Shown here: positions 33,858 through 47,100 of the stretch, one piece after another
How the letters are laid out: every line of letters begins with the position of its first letter
How positions within the stretch are numbered: the stretch's first letter is position 1
NCBI GenBank assembly: GCA_021613535.1
Contig: CP075494.1
Span: 4,898,001 to 4,962,000 of the forward strand
Direction of reading: 5' to 3'
Source: Adineta vaga
Taxonomy: Eukaryota; Rotifera
DNA: 64,000 bases
The notes under the pieces: generated by a model
Database searches by the model: none
Told to the model about the DNA's origin: nothing
Seen by the model: the letters and a program-made list of their open reading frames with translations, nothing else
Translations under genes and position numbers: made by a program

Positions 33858-35454
33858 TTAATATGTATTTAAAAGAATATTTAACGTTTCAGTATATTCA
33901 CTCAAAGCAGCAATATCTAATCGATGATCAGCATTAAAATCACCAATAGCTAGTGATGATATCCACCAGTCAGTATAAAATTTTATAGGTGATTCAAAAC
34001 TTCCATTACCATATCCACGATAAATATTTATATAATTTTTAAAATCATTTCCAATAATAATATCAATATATGTATCGTTATTCACATCAGCGACGACCAC
34101 AGATATTGATGAATCATTTGTTGAATAAACAATTTGTGATTGAAATGTTCCATTACCATAATTAAGATATACACTAATTGAATTCGATCTTGAATTAACA
34201 ACAACAATATCCATATAATTATCACCATTAAAATCTCCAGTTGCTAAACCCCATGGACTAGCTTGAGTTGAAAACGATCTTCTCGATTGAAATGATCCGT
34301 TACCATAACCAAGAAATACACTCATAGTATAACTACGATAATCAGTTACAGCAAAATCCAAATAATGATCAAGATTAAAATCTGCAACAACAACTCCTGT
34401 AACAAGATCACCTGTCGTAAATGTTCGTTGTCTTGCAAAACCTCCATGTCCATTACCCAATAATAAACTAACCGTATTAGCATAGCAATTCGTAACTATG
34501 AGATCGATATTATGATCACCATTGAAATCACCAGTATCAACCCAATACGGATAAGAACCGACTTCAAACGTCAGTCGTCTTTCAAAACTTCCATCACCCT
34601 TACCCAGTAATACACTGACATAATTATCACTGCCTTCAACTGTAATAATATCTGTGTTATTATCACCATTGATATCAGCAGTAGTAATATGGAAAAGAGT
34701 ACTTCCAGCAGAGATAGTCTTTTGTTCTTGAAATGTTCCATTTCCACATCCAAAATATAAACCAATCTCGTAATTTTCAGTTTTAGCAATGGCAATATCC
34801 AGGTATTTATCATTATTAAAATCATCAACAGCTAATGACCAAGGTTTATTATTCGAAGTATACGAAACATAAGGATTGAATGAAAATGCTCGATCTAAAT
34901 TCATAATTAAATATAATCAAAAAAAAGAAGAATACAATCTACTTACTCAATTGATTTGATGTACTTGTCAATATTATATCTAGAAAATAAGAAACATATT
35001 CGATAAACTATCTTCTCAACTTACCAATAGTTGACGTAGATATTTCTGTAATGATATTGGTTTCTTCAGAAGGAGAGAGAGAGAGAGAGAAAAATAGAAT
35101 TGTTTTGAAATAAATATGGGAGAGAATCATACCAATGGGAGTTGTTTTCTTGTTTGATGATGTTAATGTCTGATTACGACTGAATATGAAATATGAAACC
35201 AGGGCCACAGAAATTAAAGTTCCGATAAAAAGACATCGTAATATTAATCGTTGAAATCTGTTTTGAACCTGTCTTTTAAATATAAAATTAATTTTGAAAA
35301 ACAAAAAAGAAGAAAAGATTCAATTCCTACTCGATAGATCTATTTGATGGAACATGAATTGACGATATTATAATCGAATCCTATGCGAGAGAAAAAATAT
35401 TAATTTGTATCAATTGTATGTCATGTTAATTTATACGTGCGTATTTGTATTCAT
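33858..35454 (-). CDS. FG-GAP/VCBS repeat type II membrane protein (1)
   Basis: Exons 35454-35437, 35380-35331, 35272-35133, 35063-35025, 34979-34947 and 34894-33858 join to 438 residues (1,317 nt). A short cytosolic N-terminus precedes one membrane span (CLFIGTLISVALVSYFIF), then a Ser/Thr-rich stalk spread over tiny exons. About seven FG-GAP/VCBS repeats follow, each with a calcium-binding-like DFNxDxxxD motif (GDFNGDNYMDIVV) and a GNGTF turn. This should fold as an extracellular beta-propeller, as in integrin alpha chains, and bind ligands or sugars. The intron before exon 4 has a (CT)n tract. The first exon (six codons) is inferred from phase and splice signals. Confidence 0.75.
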
Positions 35455-35694
35455 TTTTTGTAAATATTGTTTCTAACAAAAAAGAAAAATAACAAGGCTT
35501 TTCTTTTCAAATGATATCTGCAACGCCTCTACTTTGTTTCTATTTAAATAATTACTTTTCTAATTTGATTCACATGACAAAATATTCTCTTGAAATTAAT
35601 AACGTTCATTTTTTCTAGATTTTTTTTTCAAAAGATAACTATATCATTTTTGTAAATGAGATATTTTACGTAGTTATCGATTATCATATAGAAA
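35455..35694. promoter_or_regulatory. Shared divergent promoter region (inferred)
   Basis: Only about 240 bases separate the start of the minus-strand FG-GAP gene and the plus-strand three-module gene. Their promoters must overlap; no specific motif is recognised. Confidence 0.35.
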
Positions 35695-38600
35695 ATGAAT
35701 CGTTTACTTACTTTCAATATTTTTAAACCATCAAATAATGATACTAGACATCAACATAATGCAAATACTATTGCAACTTACGTTTATTTGTTAACTTTAA
35801 TTTTAATTTCCATAAATCTTGGTTTATATTCATGGACTAGTCTTCAAACGACCATCGTTACACTTGAACAACCAAAAAAAGAAGAATTTGAATTACTTCC
35901 TATCGATGCACAATGTCCATGTTCTCGTATAGCTTTATCTTATGGTGAATATTCATCACTTCAAGCCGAATTTCATCAAGTTTGTTCCAGTGATTTCGTT
36001 ACTAATCGTTGGATCAAAGCACTTGATTATGGTTTTCGTGTATCATCAGTTTATTCGAATGATTTTAGAGGTGTTGGTAATGCACAATTCGATGGTCTTG
36101 CTGCTCTGTGTAGCTTATCAGAAGCGAATGTTTTTCAAAATCTCGAATCCTTTGCCTTGAACACATTAATCAGTCCATATGTCTTATCGGAAAAAATCTT
36201 TCAAACAAAAATTCAAGCAATTATTAATCAATTTCAATCTACATTACCAAATCAATTTCAAACACAATTACAACTTCTACTTGATATGACATTCAATAAT
36301 CGACTTGATTCTGGATTGGGAACAAATTTTCGTATGACTTATTATGCTTCGCGTTCTAATCCTTTAGCATTTGGCTCAGAAAGATATAAGCCTGTCAGTG
36401 GACCTGTTTGTAATTGTCATGATACAATGATATGTACATCATTATCATCAATATTTGCTATTAATACCAATGAAATCATATTAATGCACATACCCGGAAT
36501 GTTGACCGGTTGTTTACCACTTCAATCAATGCTTGATTCAACACTCGAATGTTTTTATGATCAAACATGTGTTGATCGACTTCTCTCTTTTTTTCCTACT
36601 AGTGAAACGTTTTTAGCAATGAACAAATCTCATTCAAGTAATTATCAAATCAATTCAACAGTTCAATCAATGGTGAATGAATTAATGATTGAAAAATGGA
36701 TAACAAATATATCGTATGATAAATATTATACACAATGTGCACCTATTTCATGTAAATATACAAAAGTAGAGAAACCAACATTAGGTTCTATATTAACAAG
36801 AATTATCAGTATTTTAAGTGGTTTAACACTTGTACTTGGATTTCTAATTCCAAAAATTATTCATTATATTGAAATACCTCGAGATAATCTACAACAAGTT
36901 CAAATAACTTCAGGTAAATATAATAGAAAAAAACGAAAATATATTTTATTGATTCTATTGTTTTAGTTAATCATCGATGGATTCAAATGAAATTATTGAT
37001 GAAAAATACTTTAATTGAATTGAATTTTTTCGAAAATCAAATGGAAACTAACAATCGACAAATCCGTTATCAACGATATGCTAGTCGACTTTATATGTTC
37101 TTCGTCATTCTTGCACTTCTAATCTTTGCAAATTATACATTATTACGTAAGAATATTCATCGTGAAACAATATTCAATCCAACAGAATCAGATTTTCTTA
37201 AACTTCATGGCTTATATTCCACGAGTCTCTCATGTCCTTGTACATCAATATCAATACCTTATTCAACATTTCTTTATACAATTCCATCTTATCATCAAAT
37301 ATGTTCAAGTGATTTTACATCTTCACAATGGATGGACTATGTCGCAATTCTTGATGAAAATACAAATTATTATTCTCTAGATTATCGTCTTCATGCTGGT
37401 TCATATTTTCAATCATTAGGAACATTTTGTTATCAAGCAAAAAAAACTATTGATACTGCATTAAATATCTATCTTCAAACACAATTTGTTGGTTCGCAAG
37501 TTTTATCTCAACAATTATTTGAATCTCAAATGAATTCGTCGATACAAAATTGGCAATCGGCAACAATCAATCAATTCTTACGTACGATTCAATTACTTCG
37601 AGCAACAACGCAAGGAAATCAATTGTTACATCATGCTTTAAATGCTGATTTCTATACAAATCGAACAACAAGACAAACATCAATGACATCACGTGTATAT
37701 TCAAATTGTTCCTGTACTTTATCATCATCATGTCTTATAGATTTATCTATCTATGATAATCAATTTCAAATACGTTATTATATTCCAAATTTTTTTATTG
37801 GTTGTTTTGTAATTGAATCTTTACTTCAATCGACATTACAATGTTTCTATGATCGATCATGTATGTTTGGAATCGATCAATATTTAGCTTTACCACTTGA
37901 AGATTCGTTTAATTTCTCACCACTTAATTCAACTTTAAATTCACCAAATCAAACAATTGATTATATTGTTAATCATCTGATGGTTGATTCCTGGTCATCA
38001 AACATATCATTTACATCGTATTATAGTTCATGTTCACCAAAATTATGTACCTACGAAGAAGAACGTCAAGATACTCTTTTCATTTTAATTACTGCTATCA
38101 TTGGCGTTCTTGGTGGATTGTCACTTGGTTTTAAAATTCTTATTTTACTTCTTCTTAAACTTGTTGATAATTTAATACATGGCTTTTCTCGAAGAATGTT
38201 CATTGAATTCCTACAAAAAATGTTCACTTGCCGAGATAAACATCGTGTTACTGAACAATTACGATTCGTTTTAATTGCAACTATTTTATATGCTTTATAT
38301 ATTAATGTAGCCTTTGCACCTCGTATTGAAACAGTTCAAATTGATAAACCATCATTAATTATGTATGAAGATTTAATTAAAACTTATCCAAATACTCTTC
38401 AATGTTCATGTTCAAAACTATCTATTGAATATCAAAAATTTCTTACAATCACACCACGTTTTCATCATGTTTGTGCCAGTGATTTCGTTTCAGAAAATTT
38501 TATTACATATTTATTTAATCAAGCTTCTCAAAATCATCAATTAACACCATTTGATTTTCAATATTCATCAACATTACAATTTCGATTACTTGCTCTATTT

Positions 38601-39326
38601 TGTCAATTATCTCAAGAAACTGTTAATGATACACTTTTACAATTATCCAATACTGTTTTTATTAATACGTATTTACTATCAGCCAATCTGTTAAATATAC
38701 GTATACAAACAACTATTCATGATTTTGAAACAACAATTCCACAATTATTTCTTAGTACACTTGCATTAATTCGTGAAACAACAGGAGCTAATCGTCTTAT
38801 GACAGCATTGGGTACAAGTTGGAAAATAGCAATTCCATATGTAATTCTTGATTTTAAAACTGCTACAATTGAACCAATGATTTATCAAGGATGTAGTTGT
38901 GCCGTATCACCAAAATGTGTTCAACCATCCGATGGAATGTTGGCTGGTTGTTATCCATTAGAAGCACTTTTTCAATCGACATTCTCTTGTCTGTACAATC
39001 AACAATGTATCGATATAAAAGGAAATTATCGACCAATGAATATTTCATCAATCAAAACAAGTCGATTTGTTATGAATACAACGATTGAATCAATTGTTAA
39101 TCAACTAATGGTAGAAGAATATTTAACAAATATTTCGTATGAAAATTATTTTTATGAATGTGCACCTCAAGTATGTACTTATTCATATACAAAAACAATA
39201 AATATTTTTGATGGAACAACATATCTTATTTCACTTTATGGTGGATTAGTTATTCTATGTCGAATAATGGTGAAAATTATTATTAAATTACTTTGGTCTC
39301 AAACTAATACAATTAATTCAATATAA
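35695..39326 (+). CDS. Three-module TM-ectodomain-TM protein A (family unknown)
   Basis: Exons 35695-36913 and 36967-39326 join to 1,192 residues. Three homologous modules of about 390-400 residues are fused. Each has an N-terminal membrane span, an ectodomain opening with a CPC (or CSC) motif and FHQVCSSDFV-like box, a middle C-x-C pair, GCLPLQSMLDSTLECFYDQTC-like segment, an ISYxxYYxxCAPxxCxY box, and a closing span with a GG or SG pair (SLYGGLVILCRIMVKIIIKL). Many N-glycosylation sites lie between the spans. No family I know fits. The two-span, Cys-rich ectodomain layout resembles subunits of trimeric channels (DEG/ENaC, P2X), and three in one chain would make a built-in trimer; that is a hypothesis. 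Confidence 0.75.
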
Positions 39327-39350
39327 ACGAAATCTTTTTCCTTTTTTTGT

Positions 39351-39353
<3 letters not shown>

Positions 39354-39387
<34 letters not shown>
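39354..39387. repeat. (TA)n microsatellite
   Basis: Uninterrupted run of about 17 TA units between the convergent 3' ends of the three-module gene A and the second FG-GAP gene. Confidence 0.95.
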
Positions 39388-39389
<2 letters not shown>

Positions 39390-39416
39390 TATGATTTGAT
39401 TTAATAAAGAAAAATT

Positions 39417-40991
39417 TTAACAATCGTTCAAAAAGATATTCAATGTTTGATTACGTTCACTCACAGTAGCAATATCTAATTGTCCATCATTGTTAAAATC
39501 ACCGGTAGTTACCGATGTTGGCCACCAATCACTATATAATTTCAGCTGTGTTTCAAAACTTCCATTTCCATAACCAAGAAATATACTTAAATAATTCGTA
39601 TTATAATTAGCAACAATAATATCAATAAATGTATCATTATTCATATCACTAACAACCACAGATATTGGTAATTCACCAGTTGAATAAACATCTTGTGGTT
39701 GAAATGTTCCATTACCATAATTAATCAATACACTAATTGTAGCATCATCATAATTTGCTACAACAATATCTGTATAATTATCACCATTAAAATCTTCAAT
39801 TGCTACACCCCATGGAGAATTACCTGTTGAAAATCTTCGTCGTGTTCGAAATGTTCCATTACCATAACCAAGAAATAAACTAACTGTATTACTTGAATAT
39901 TCAGTAACAATAAAATCCAAATGTATATCTTGATCAAAATGACTAATAGCAACTGCAACTGGATATTGAGCAGTCGAATAAGTATTTCTTACATTAAAAC
40001 CACCAGATCCATTACCAAGAAGAACATCAACATTTGAATTATAATCATTAGCAACGACAATATCATATTGTTGATCATGATTAAAATCACCAATATCAAT
40101 CCAATATGGATACATACCAACTGAATAATAAATTTCCGTAGAAAAACTACCATTTCCATAACCTAATGAAATACCTATTGCATCTGAGTCACTTTGAGCA
40201 ACAAGAATATCTATTCGATTATCATTATTCAAATCTTTTGTAAGAATATATTGTGGAAGTGATGCATTCATAAGAATCTTTTGTGATTGAAATGTTTCAT
40301 TCCCGTTATTAAAAAAGATTCCAATTGTATAACTATTACGATTAGCTATAATAATATCAGTATAATTATCGTTATTCAAATGACCAGCAGCAAGTGACCA
40401 TGGTTTAATACCGGTCGTATATGATATATACGGAGTAAATGTTAAATTTTGACATTTCGAATCTGAAAAATTCTTATCTGTAACAAATGAAATTGTTGAT
40501 GAAACTATAGGAGTAGATTTTGTTGAAATCACTCTATGCATTGTTGTTGTTGTTGTTGTTATTACTGTTTCTAAACAATATCGTAAATAGGTTTTAGTCT
40601 CTCGTTCAATTCGTAATATATACATACGATTTATATTTGTTTTTATATCTATTGTTGTTATTATATTATTACGAATGATAATAATTGGAATTAGTGCAGT
40701 TAAACCAAGTAGACATATAATCAACATACATCGAAGAATATATAATCGAATTTTATTCGATAGACTTTCTTTTTGTGAACTAAAAAAGAAGTAGTAGAGA
40801 AAAAGAAACCATCATCATTATTGGATTTAATTAAATATATACATTGCTGTTATCATCGGTGAACTTGACCAATAATTCATAGTATTATTATCCGAAGTAG
40901 TAATTGGTAAGACAGATATCTATAATTAGAAATAGTTTAACTATATCGATCATGTTCATATTATTTATATGTCATTCTAACTTACTTTCAT
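39417..40991 (-). CDS. FG-GAP/VCBS repeat type II membrane protein (2)
   Basis: Exons 40991-40986, 40919-40843 and 40779-39417 join to 481 residues (1,446 nt). Same design as 33858-35454: a cytosolic N-terminus (LSNKIRLYILRC), a membrane span (MLIICLLGLTALIPIIII), a Thr-rich stalk (VITTTTTTMHRVISTKS) and about seven FG-GAP/VCBS repeats (GDFNNDGQLDIAT, GYGNGTF). The first exon has only two codons (Met-Lys) before a good donor. It is inferred because it alone gives matching phases. It faces module gene A tail to tail, while FG-GAP gene 1 faces it head to head. Confidence 0.75.
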
Positions 40992-41380
40992 GTTTGCACT
41001 TAGTTTTTCAAATATTGATTCTGACAAAGTTAAAAGAAATGTTTCTACTAATGATATTTTCAAAATGAGATTCTTAAAAAACTGTAGGTGTTGAAATAAT
41101 TATTTATTTGAGTAGAATTATATATTAAAATATCATTTAATGCTTCAGGAAATGTATTCTTGAGATAAATAGTTTTTCTTGTTCTGGAAATGCATTGTTT
41201 ATCAACAAAAAAAAGTCTTTTTACAAACATTTTCTTAACATACTACTCGAATTAGTTAGATTTACGAGAGATTATTCATGTAAATCTTCTTGATGAGTTG
41301 AACAGAAATATAAAGAATTCCAAGAAGAATAGAAATCTCATTGTGATGAACATTTACGAAAGAGCTAATAATATTCCTAT
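40992..41380. other. Spacer
   Basis: Nothing recognisable; 5' flank of FG-GAP gene 2, merging into the EF1-alpha pseudogene. Confidence 0.4.
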
Positions 41381-42060
41381 TTGTTTTCTATTTCAGCTGC
41401 AGTAAGAGCAGTAGTGGCTCCTTTGACCACTTCATTTGATAAAAATGGGTTTCTTTTCAATATCTTTCTTAACACAAACAGCAAATTTGCAAACTATATG
41501 AACAGTATGACAATCAATGACTAGTGAATAACCTTGGCTATAATTTGCTTCGGATGATTGAGAACAATAACCTAAAAACAAAAAGTGACTATTTACTTGA
41601 ACAGTAATATTGGTTGCTTCCGAGATACTGGATCATATCTGGAATCTGAATAAACATAACTATGTCGAAGATCTTTAATACTAAGACTTCAAATATTGAA
41701 ACCAACATTGTAACCAGGTTTGACATCTATACGACACAAATTAACAATCATATTTGGTTTGAGTACACATATCTGTTTCTACTCGACCAACAGGTACTGT
41801 TCCAATAGTATCAAGAGATTCAAGAAATATCGATTCTTCTACCGCTTTCTTGAGAATATTTCGATTTATCCATAACCCATGCATTTTTGAATGAACTTTT
41901 GTCTATCTATACATTGATAAATATAATTAAAGACAAAAAAAGAAAGAATCTACACTTTGACAGCTTCTTTTCCGTATTTTCCAATCCTTAGTCTATCGAT
42001 ATCGTCACATTTATAAACCATAGAACCAGATGTTGTCGATTTTCTCGAATCAATCTAATC
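41381..42060 (-). pseudogene. EEF1A: Translation elongation factor 1-alpha pseudogene
   Basis: On the minus strand pieces of EF1-alpha follow in the correct order in changing frames. They are the P-loop with DSRKSTTSG (normally DSGKSTTTG-like), IGKYGKEAVKV, then SFKNAWVMDKSK, IDIS, a jump to IGTVPVGRVET, VKPGYNVGFNI, LSIKDLRHSYVYSDS, and VIVLNHPKQI. Parts of the GTPase domain (the N-K-x-D region) are deleted, and stops and frameshifts occur. At least two introns are still visible (gtgtag...atag before SFKNAW; gtaaat...tttag before VIVLNHP), so this is a decayed DNA-level duplicate rather than a processed cDNA copy. Confidence 0.8.
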
Positions 42061-42226
42061 AAAAAATTTTAATCCTATTTGTACGATATATAGTGCATGT
42101 AATCACATAAGGTTTTTATTGTTCAGAATGTGATTATATATTTTATAATTGATCATGTTAAAAGGAGAGGAAAAAACCTTGTATCAAAAAGTTCGAAAGA
42201 TATATGAGTCAAGAAAATAGAGTTCA

Positions 42227-43168
42227 TTATAATCCATTTAATGTGTTACCTTGACCAATAACTGTTGCTGTTGGTGCTATTATTCGTGTATTCTTATTAC
42301 AACCAAACATAGTCAAGCATTCTCGTCGAAATTCTCTGAATGTTATGAAATATAATGGAAATGATAATATATGATAAGTGTACAGAGCTGAATCTAATAC
42401 TTTTGCTAGATTTGTTGTTGGTGTTGTAAAGAAAAACGCAGCCACTATGGAAGCTGGAATGGTCAGAATTAAGAAGAGAAATGTTGTTATTACTAATGTA
42501 ATTGATATTGTTCGATGTTGTATACGAGAATTTTGAATTATTTGTGTTTGACGACGCTGAATTAGATGATAGATAACACTCGTATTGAATATAATCATGA
42601 ATATAAATGGTATACAATTATATACACCTAAATTAATATAATCCCATAGAGGATATATTCGATAGAGTCGAGCATTTGGATTAATTGTACCATTTGATCG
42701 ATAAAAACAAGCAAAAATGAAAAAATGAAAATTAAATAAAGCAACAATAATGATAATTGAGCTGATTATGATGAGAACACCTTTAGGACGATTAAACCAT
42801 GTTCGATGAAGATGACTGACTGCTAAATATCGATCTAAACAAACGAATACACGAAGCCATGCTGATGATTGTCCAGCAAAATAATTAACAAATCCGAAAA
42901 TCTTGCATGTCGCGATGGAATAAGTCAAAAGAATATATCCATGTAGAATATAAAGATAATGATCAAGATTCCATCCGTATAACATTAGAATATCGAATAT
43001 AGCGATTGTACGCATATAATAAATTACCGGTTGTTTTTTTGTATTTCGAAATGTTGGTCGACAAAGAACAACAAATGTTAAAATATTCAAAAGAGTACCA
43101 ACGATAATTAAGGTTAATGGATAATAAGCAACAATCAATGGATCACTCGGAATTGTAGCGTTTGACAT
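42227..43168 (-). CDS. Rhodopsin-like GPCR (orphan)
   Basis: 313 residues, single exon, seven spans. The N-terminus has one glycosylation site. TM1 has VGTLLNILTFVVL, TM2 has FDILMLYGW, and TM3 ends VFVCLDRYLAVS, a good DRY motif. TM6 is FLFLILTIPASIVAAFF, and TM7 ends with FPLYFITFREFRRE. Cysteines at TM3 start (ATCKIFGF) and ECL2 fit the usual disulphide. Probably couples to G proteins; ligand unknown. Confidence 0.78.
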   Translation of the reverse strand: MSNATIPSDPLIVAYYPLTLIIVGTLLNILTFVVLCRPTFRNTKKQPVIYYMRTIAIFDILMLYGWNLDHYLYILHGYILLTYSIATCKIFGFVNYFAGQSSAWLRVFVCLDRYLAVSHLHRTWFNRPKGVLIIISSIIIIVALFNFHFFIFACFYRSNGTINPNARLYRIYPLWDYINLGVYNCIPFIFMIIFNTSVIYHLIQRRQTQIIQNSRIQHRTISITLVITTFLFLILTIPASIVAAFFFTTPTTNLAKVLDSALYTYHILSFPLYFITFREFRRECLTMFGCNKNTRIIAPTATVIGQGNTLNGL

Positions 43169-44172
43169 GATGAATAATCGTAATAATTTTCGAGATACAG
43201 ATTTCTTTCACTGATGAAAATGAATTTCTTAGAATGATATGTCACTTAGTTGAGTACAATTAGAATATATATACAGAAGAATTCTATTCAAAGTGAACCA
43301 CATGATTTCATGGATAATGAACACGTTAAGAAATTGTTCGTTTCTTGTGATCATATATGAGCGGAAACTTGCTTATTACTTCACTAATCATATCTTTAAA
43401 ATCTAAGAAATCTAGGTTCAAGCTAAAAACATACATCGCGCTATTATAATTATTTATTCTAGAAGTGTGGAATTATAATAATCAGGAAAGAAATAGAATG
43501 AAAAAATAACGATCCAAAACTTAGTAGAAGGATATTTTTATAATAAGTTATCTTTTATCGCTATGATTAGAATGTTTTTTTTCTTAAACATCTAACATAA
43601 CTAACAAAATAATTCGGATGTTTAATGGTTTAATGAAATTTGATGACGCATTTTGCAATTTATATTCAGCCATTTCTTTTTTATGGAAAAGCCATCGAGC
43701 ACAATAGAATGCAATTGAGCGAGAATCCTTCATTGTATTATTGCAAGAAAAGGTTTTGATTTTCTCATCATTTAATGGCACGAGATCTCTCAATTAGTTG
43801 ATTAACTCCACACAGTTTTTAATTATTCATTTTGAAAAATTTTTGAGTTGAAAAAAATATGTAACAATAAACTATATCATTAGAGGAACTAACGATATAT
43901 ATATATATATATATTATAAAGTTAGAAAACGAGAGAAAAACAGCTTTTTTTCTCTTAATTAGAACTCACGCGCAAAAGATTATATATGAAGTTCAGAATA
44001 ATAATTGGAAAACCTTCGTAAGATTCAATTTTAACATTAAAAACTATTACTTAAGGTGCATGTTTGGCGTATACTTGATTTTTATTCAAAAACAAAAAGC
44101 AAAGCAAAATTCGAGTTAAGTATATACTTTAAAAAACATTGGCTTCATAGTAAAATTTACTTTTCATCTGAA
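43169..44172. other. Intergenic spacer
   Basis: A 69-codon minus-strand frame at 43584-43793 starts with TTG and is not convincing. An (AT)n run lies at about 43891-43915. Otherwise AT-rich sequence without a gene. Confidence 0.4.
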
Positions 44173-47100
44173 CTAACTGTACGGAGTCACTTCATTTCTC
44201 TGGCATTGATTACGAATTTTGAATATAATTTTAACTATTAGTGAAACAGTCAATCGTAATACAATCGTTAATCCTCCATATAATCCTAATATTCTCGATG
44301 CAGTATACATATAATAATCTTCTTTACGAATTGTATACGAGCAATAAAGTGGAGCACATGCAGTATAAAATGATGAATAGTATCTGTTGAACTTCCATTC
44401 TTCAACAAATAATTCATTTGCTATGATTTGAATGAATGTATCTTGTTTGAAACGACTTGCTTTCGAAGAATTCATAGCTGATATATTTATTTTATATGGA
44501 TATCGATTCGGAACGGTTGTTGCATAGAATAATAATGAATCTAGACATATTTGATTATATAAACATTCGAATGTTGATCGTAAAACAGTTTCAACAACTG
44601 AACACCCAATGTTCCATCCAGGCATTGAAAATTTTTGAATATTTGTAGTGTCAAAATAGATTCCACCCGATTCAGTGCAATCGCTTCGTGTTCCACAAGA
44701 ACATCCATTTTTCATTATTACTGGACGAGTTGCCGTTGTCATATTAGTTCTGTTCAAGTCAATCCGCCAATTCCAATTCAGATTAAAAGAAGACAAAAGA
44801 GCATTACCATTCATAATATCTCGTAACACATTTAAACTTCGAGAAAATTTTCTCGTCGTAACTTCTTGAAATTGTAAAAAAATGCTATCAATTTGAAGAC
44901 GAAATTCAGATTTTGATGTGATTTCAGTATTGATAAATGTTTCATTGAGAAATTGATCAATAGCGTTGTTCACAGTTGTTTGAGATAATCTACATAAAGT
45001 TGAAAGAAAAATAAAGTACGCGCTACCACGTGAACGAATATCCGCTCGTGCATAATCATACCAATATTTATCAAGAAATAGATAATCACGCCAGGCTGTA
45101 GTAACAAATTCGCTTGAGCAAATTTGATGAAATGTTGTCTCAATCGTCATGAAATGTTTATATTTAACTGAAATATTGTTACAAGGACATTGTACTGATT
45201 GTGAATAAAGTCTTATCAACTTAGTATAATCACTTTCAGATGGATTCTGTAGAGAAACATTAAGTGTTCCACTGGAGATCATTGTATATATAGTTATGGA
45301 GTAGAGCGATATAAATAAAAATAAAAAATATAATCTTGTAGTTAATCGTTCGCGATGAATAATTGTATTACTATTTGATTCACTATCAAACATGTTTAAT
45401 ATCAAAATTTGATTGATCATTCGATTGATCAGAATGTTTATTCTCGTAGTCATTCCTATATTGTCTAAATACGAATATTAGATGAAATTTTTTTAATAGA
45501 AAATATCTATTTTGACTTACGATGATTAACATCTTGCACAGTTTCATCAGACGAAGATGATTGGTGTCGTAGTACTTGGATTATTTTGAAAATAATCTTG
45601 ATAATGAGTGGTGAAATCAATCGAAGAATAACATTAATTCCACCACTAAGACTAATGATAATAGTGATAATATAAGCAATATTAGTTTTTCTCTGATAAA
45701 CAAATGAACAAAATGATGGATGACACTGTTGATAATAATTCTCATAGGAACTAGTAATATTCCATTCGTCAATCATTATTTTATTAAAAATTTCTCCAAT
45801 TAATATTGTAGAAGAATATAGATCAGATGATGTTAATGTAAATCCTGTTGGAATGGAATCTATCGATATTCCTGCTTCTGTTAAAACTGATTTTAATTGA
45901 ATAGCCCAATTATCTTTGAACCAAGCTAGCATTGATGATTTCAATACACTATCTAATACAGAACAACCACCATGAATTCCCTCTACTTTCCAAGATAAGG
46001 TGAACTCGACGCCTCTGTCGACCATTCTATCATCTAAACTACAAGTTGAATCGAGAACACAATAACATTTTGTTTTGTTGTCATGAATAGCATAGATAGG
46101 ATACACGGTCATTCGTACAGAATAACTTCCAGTACTATCTGTAGAAACCACTGGTGTATGAGTTGTTATTACATCAAAATTACTCACATATTGATTACTA
46201 TACAGTAATGTTTTAGATAAAGATGCTCGATAGACAAATTCAGTTTTTAACTGTTGAATAAATGAATTTATCAAAGAAGTAATTTGTGCATTAAATGAAT
46301 CATTTGATAAAACGTACGCATTTGTGAAAGTAGTGGATAGAAATCTTTTGATTTCATATGCAGTTGTTTGATTTGCTAAATCACAAAAGCTTGATAATGT
46401 TTGGAAATATGATGAAGCAAATGAGTAAAAACCAGTTCGTATGTAATAATTAGTTCGATAACCAAAACTTTGATACCACCATCGTTGAATAAAAGTACTT
46501 GAACAGATCTGATGAAATTTCATTTGTATTTTTATAAAATCTTCATATGGAAAGGATATTTGAGTACAAGGACATGTTAAAGTTGACGAATATTTCTCTT
46601 GTAATATCTCATATTCCTTTTCATTTGGATTTAAAATTCGTTCAGTAATTGTTTCGACTAATAGAGATGAATACATAATAATGATAATAATACATATGAT
46701 TAATAAGATAAGATACAATCTTGTCGATAAACGACCATGATAAATACGTAGCGGATCACGAGAATATTTACTGTATATATTAAAATCGATTAATTTTGTT
46801 TTTAGCTTTGTGAAAACACTTTCCAAACGATTTAGACAAGTTCGATCTAAAATAATGCAAATAAATTTATTTAACGTATTTAAATATCTATTAAATCTTA
46901 CTTGACACCAGTTTCCTTGTCCGTTGATCCTTTGAAAAATATCGTTTGTGTAGGAATAAAACGAATTGAATAGAATATAAAGCAAAGATTTGTAATACGA
47001 TGGATAGCCCTCCACAAAGCGAAATAAACGTCGCTAATACATACATCCAGTCAAACCGACGTATCAAAGAATAACTACAAGTATTTGGCGAACATGCCAA

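Noticed and set aside
33585-33872. 95-codon plus-strand open frame
   Set aside because: Overlaps the FG-GAP gene 3' end, no recognisable domain; could be real but unsupported.
36987-39326. Treating modules 2-3 of gene A as a separate gene
   Set aside because: The upstream exon has a good donor at 36913, a 53-base intron and a phase-1 match, so the parts form one gene.
43584-43793. 69-codon minus-strand frame
   Set aside because: Starts with TTG and lacks family features; perhaps a worn fragment.
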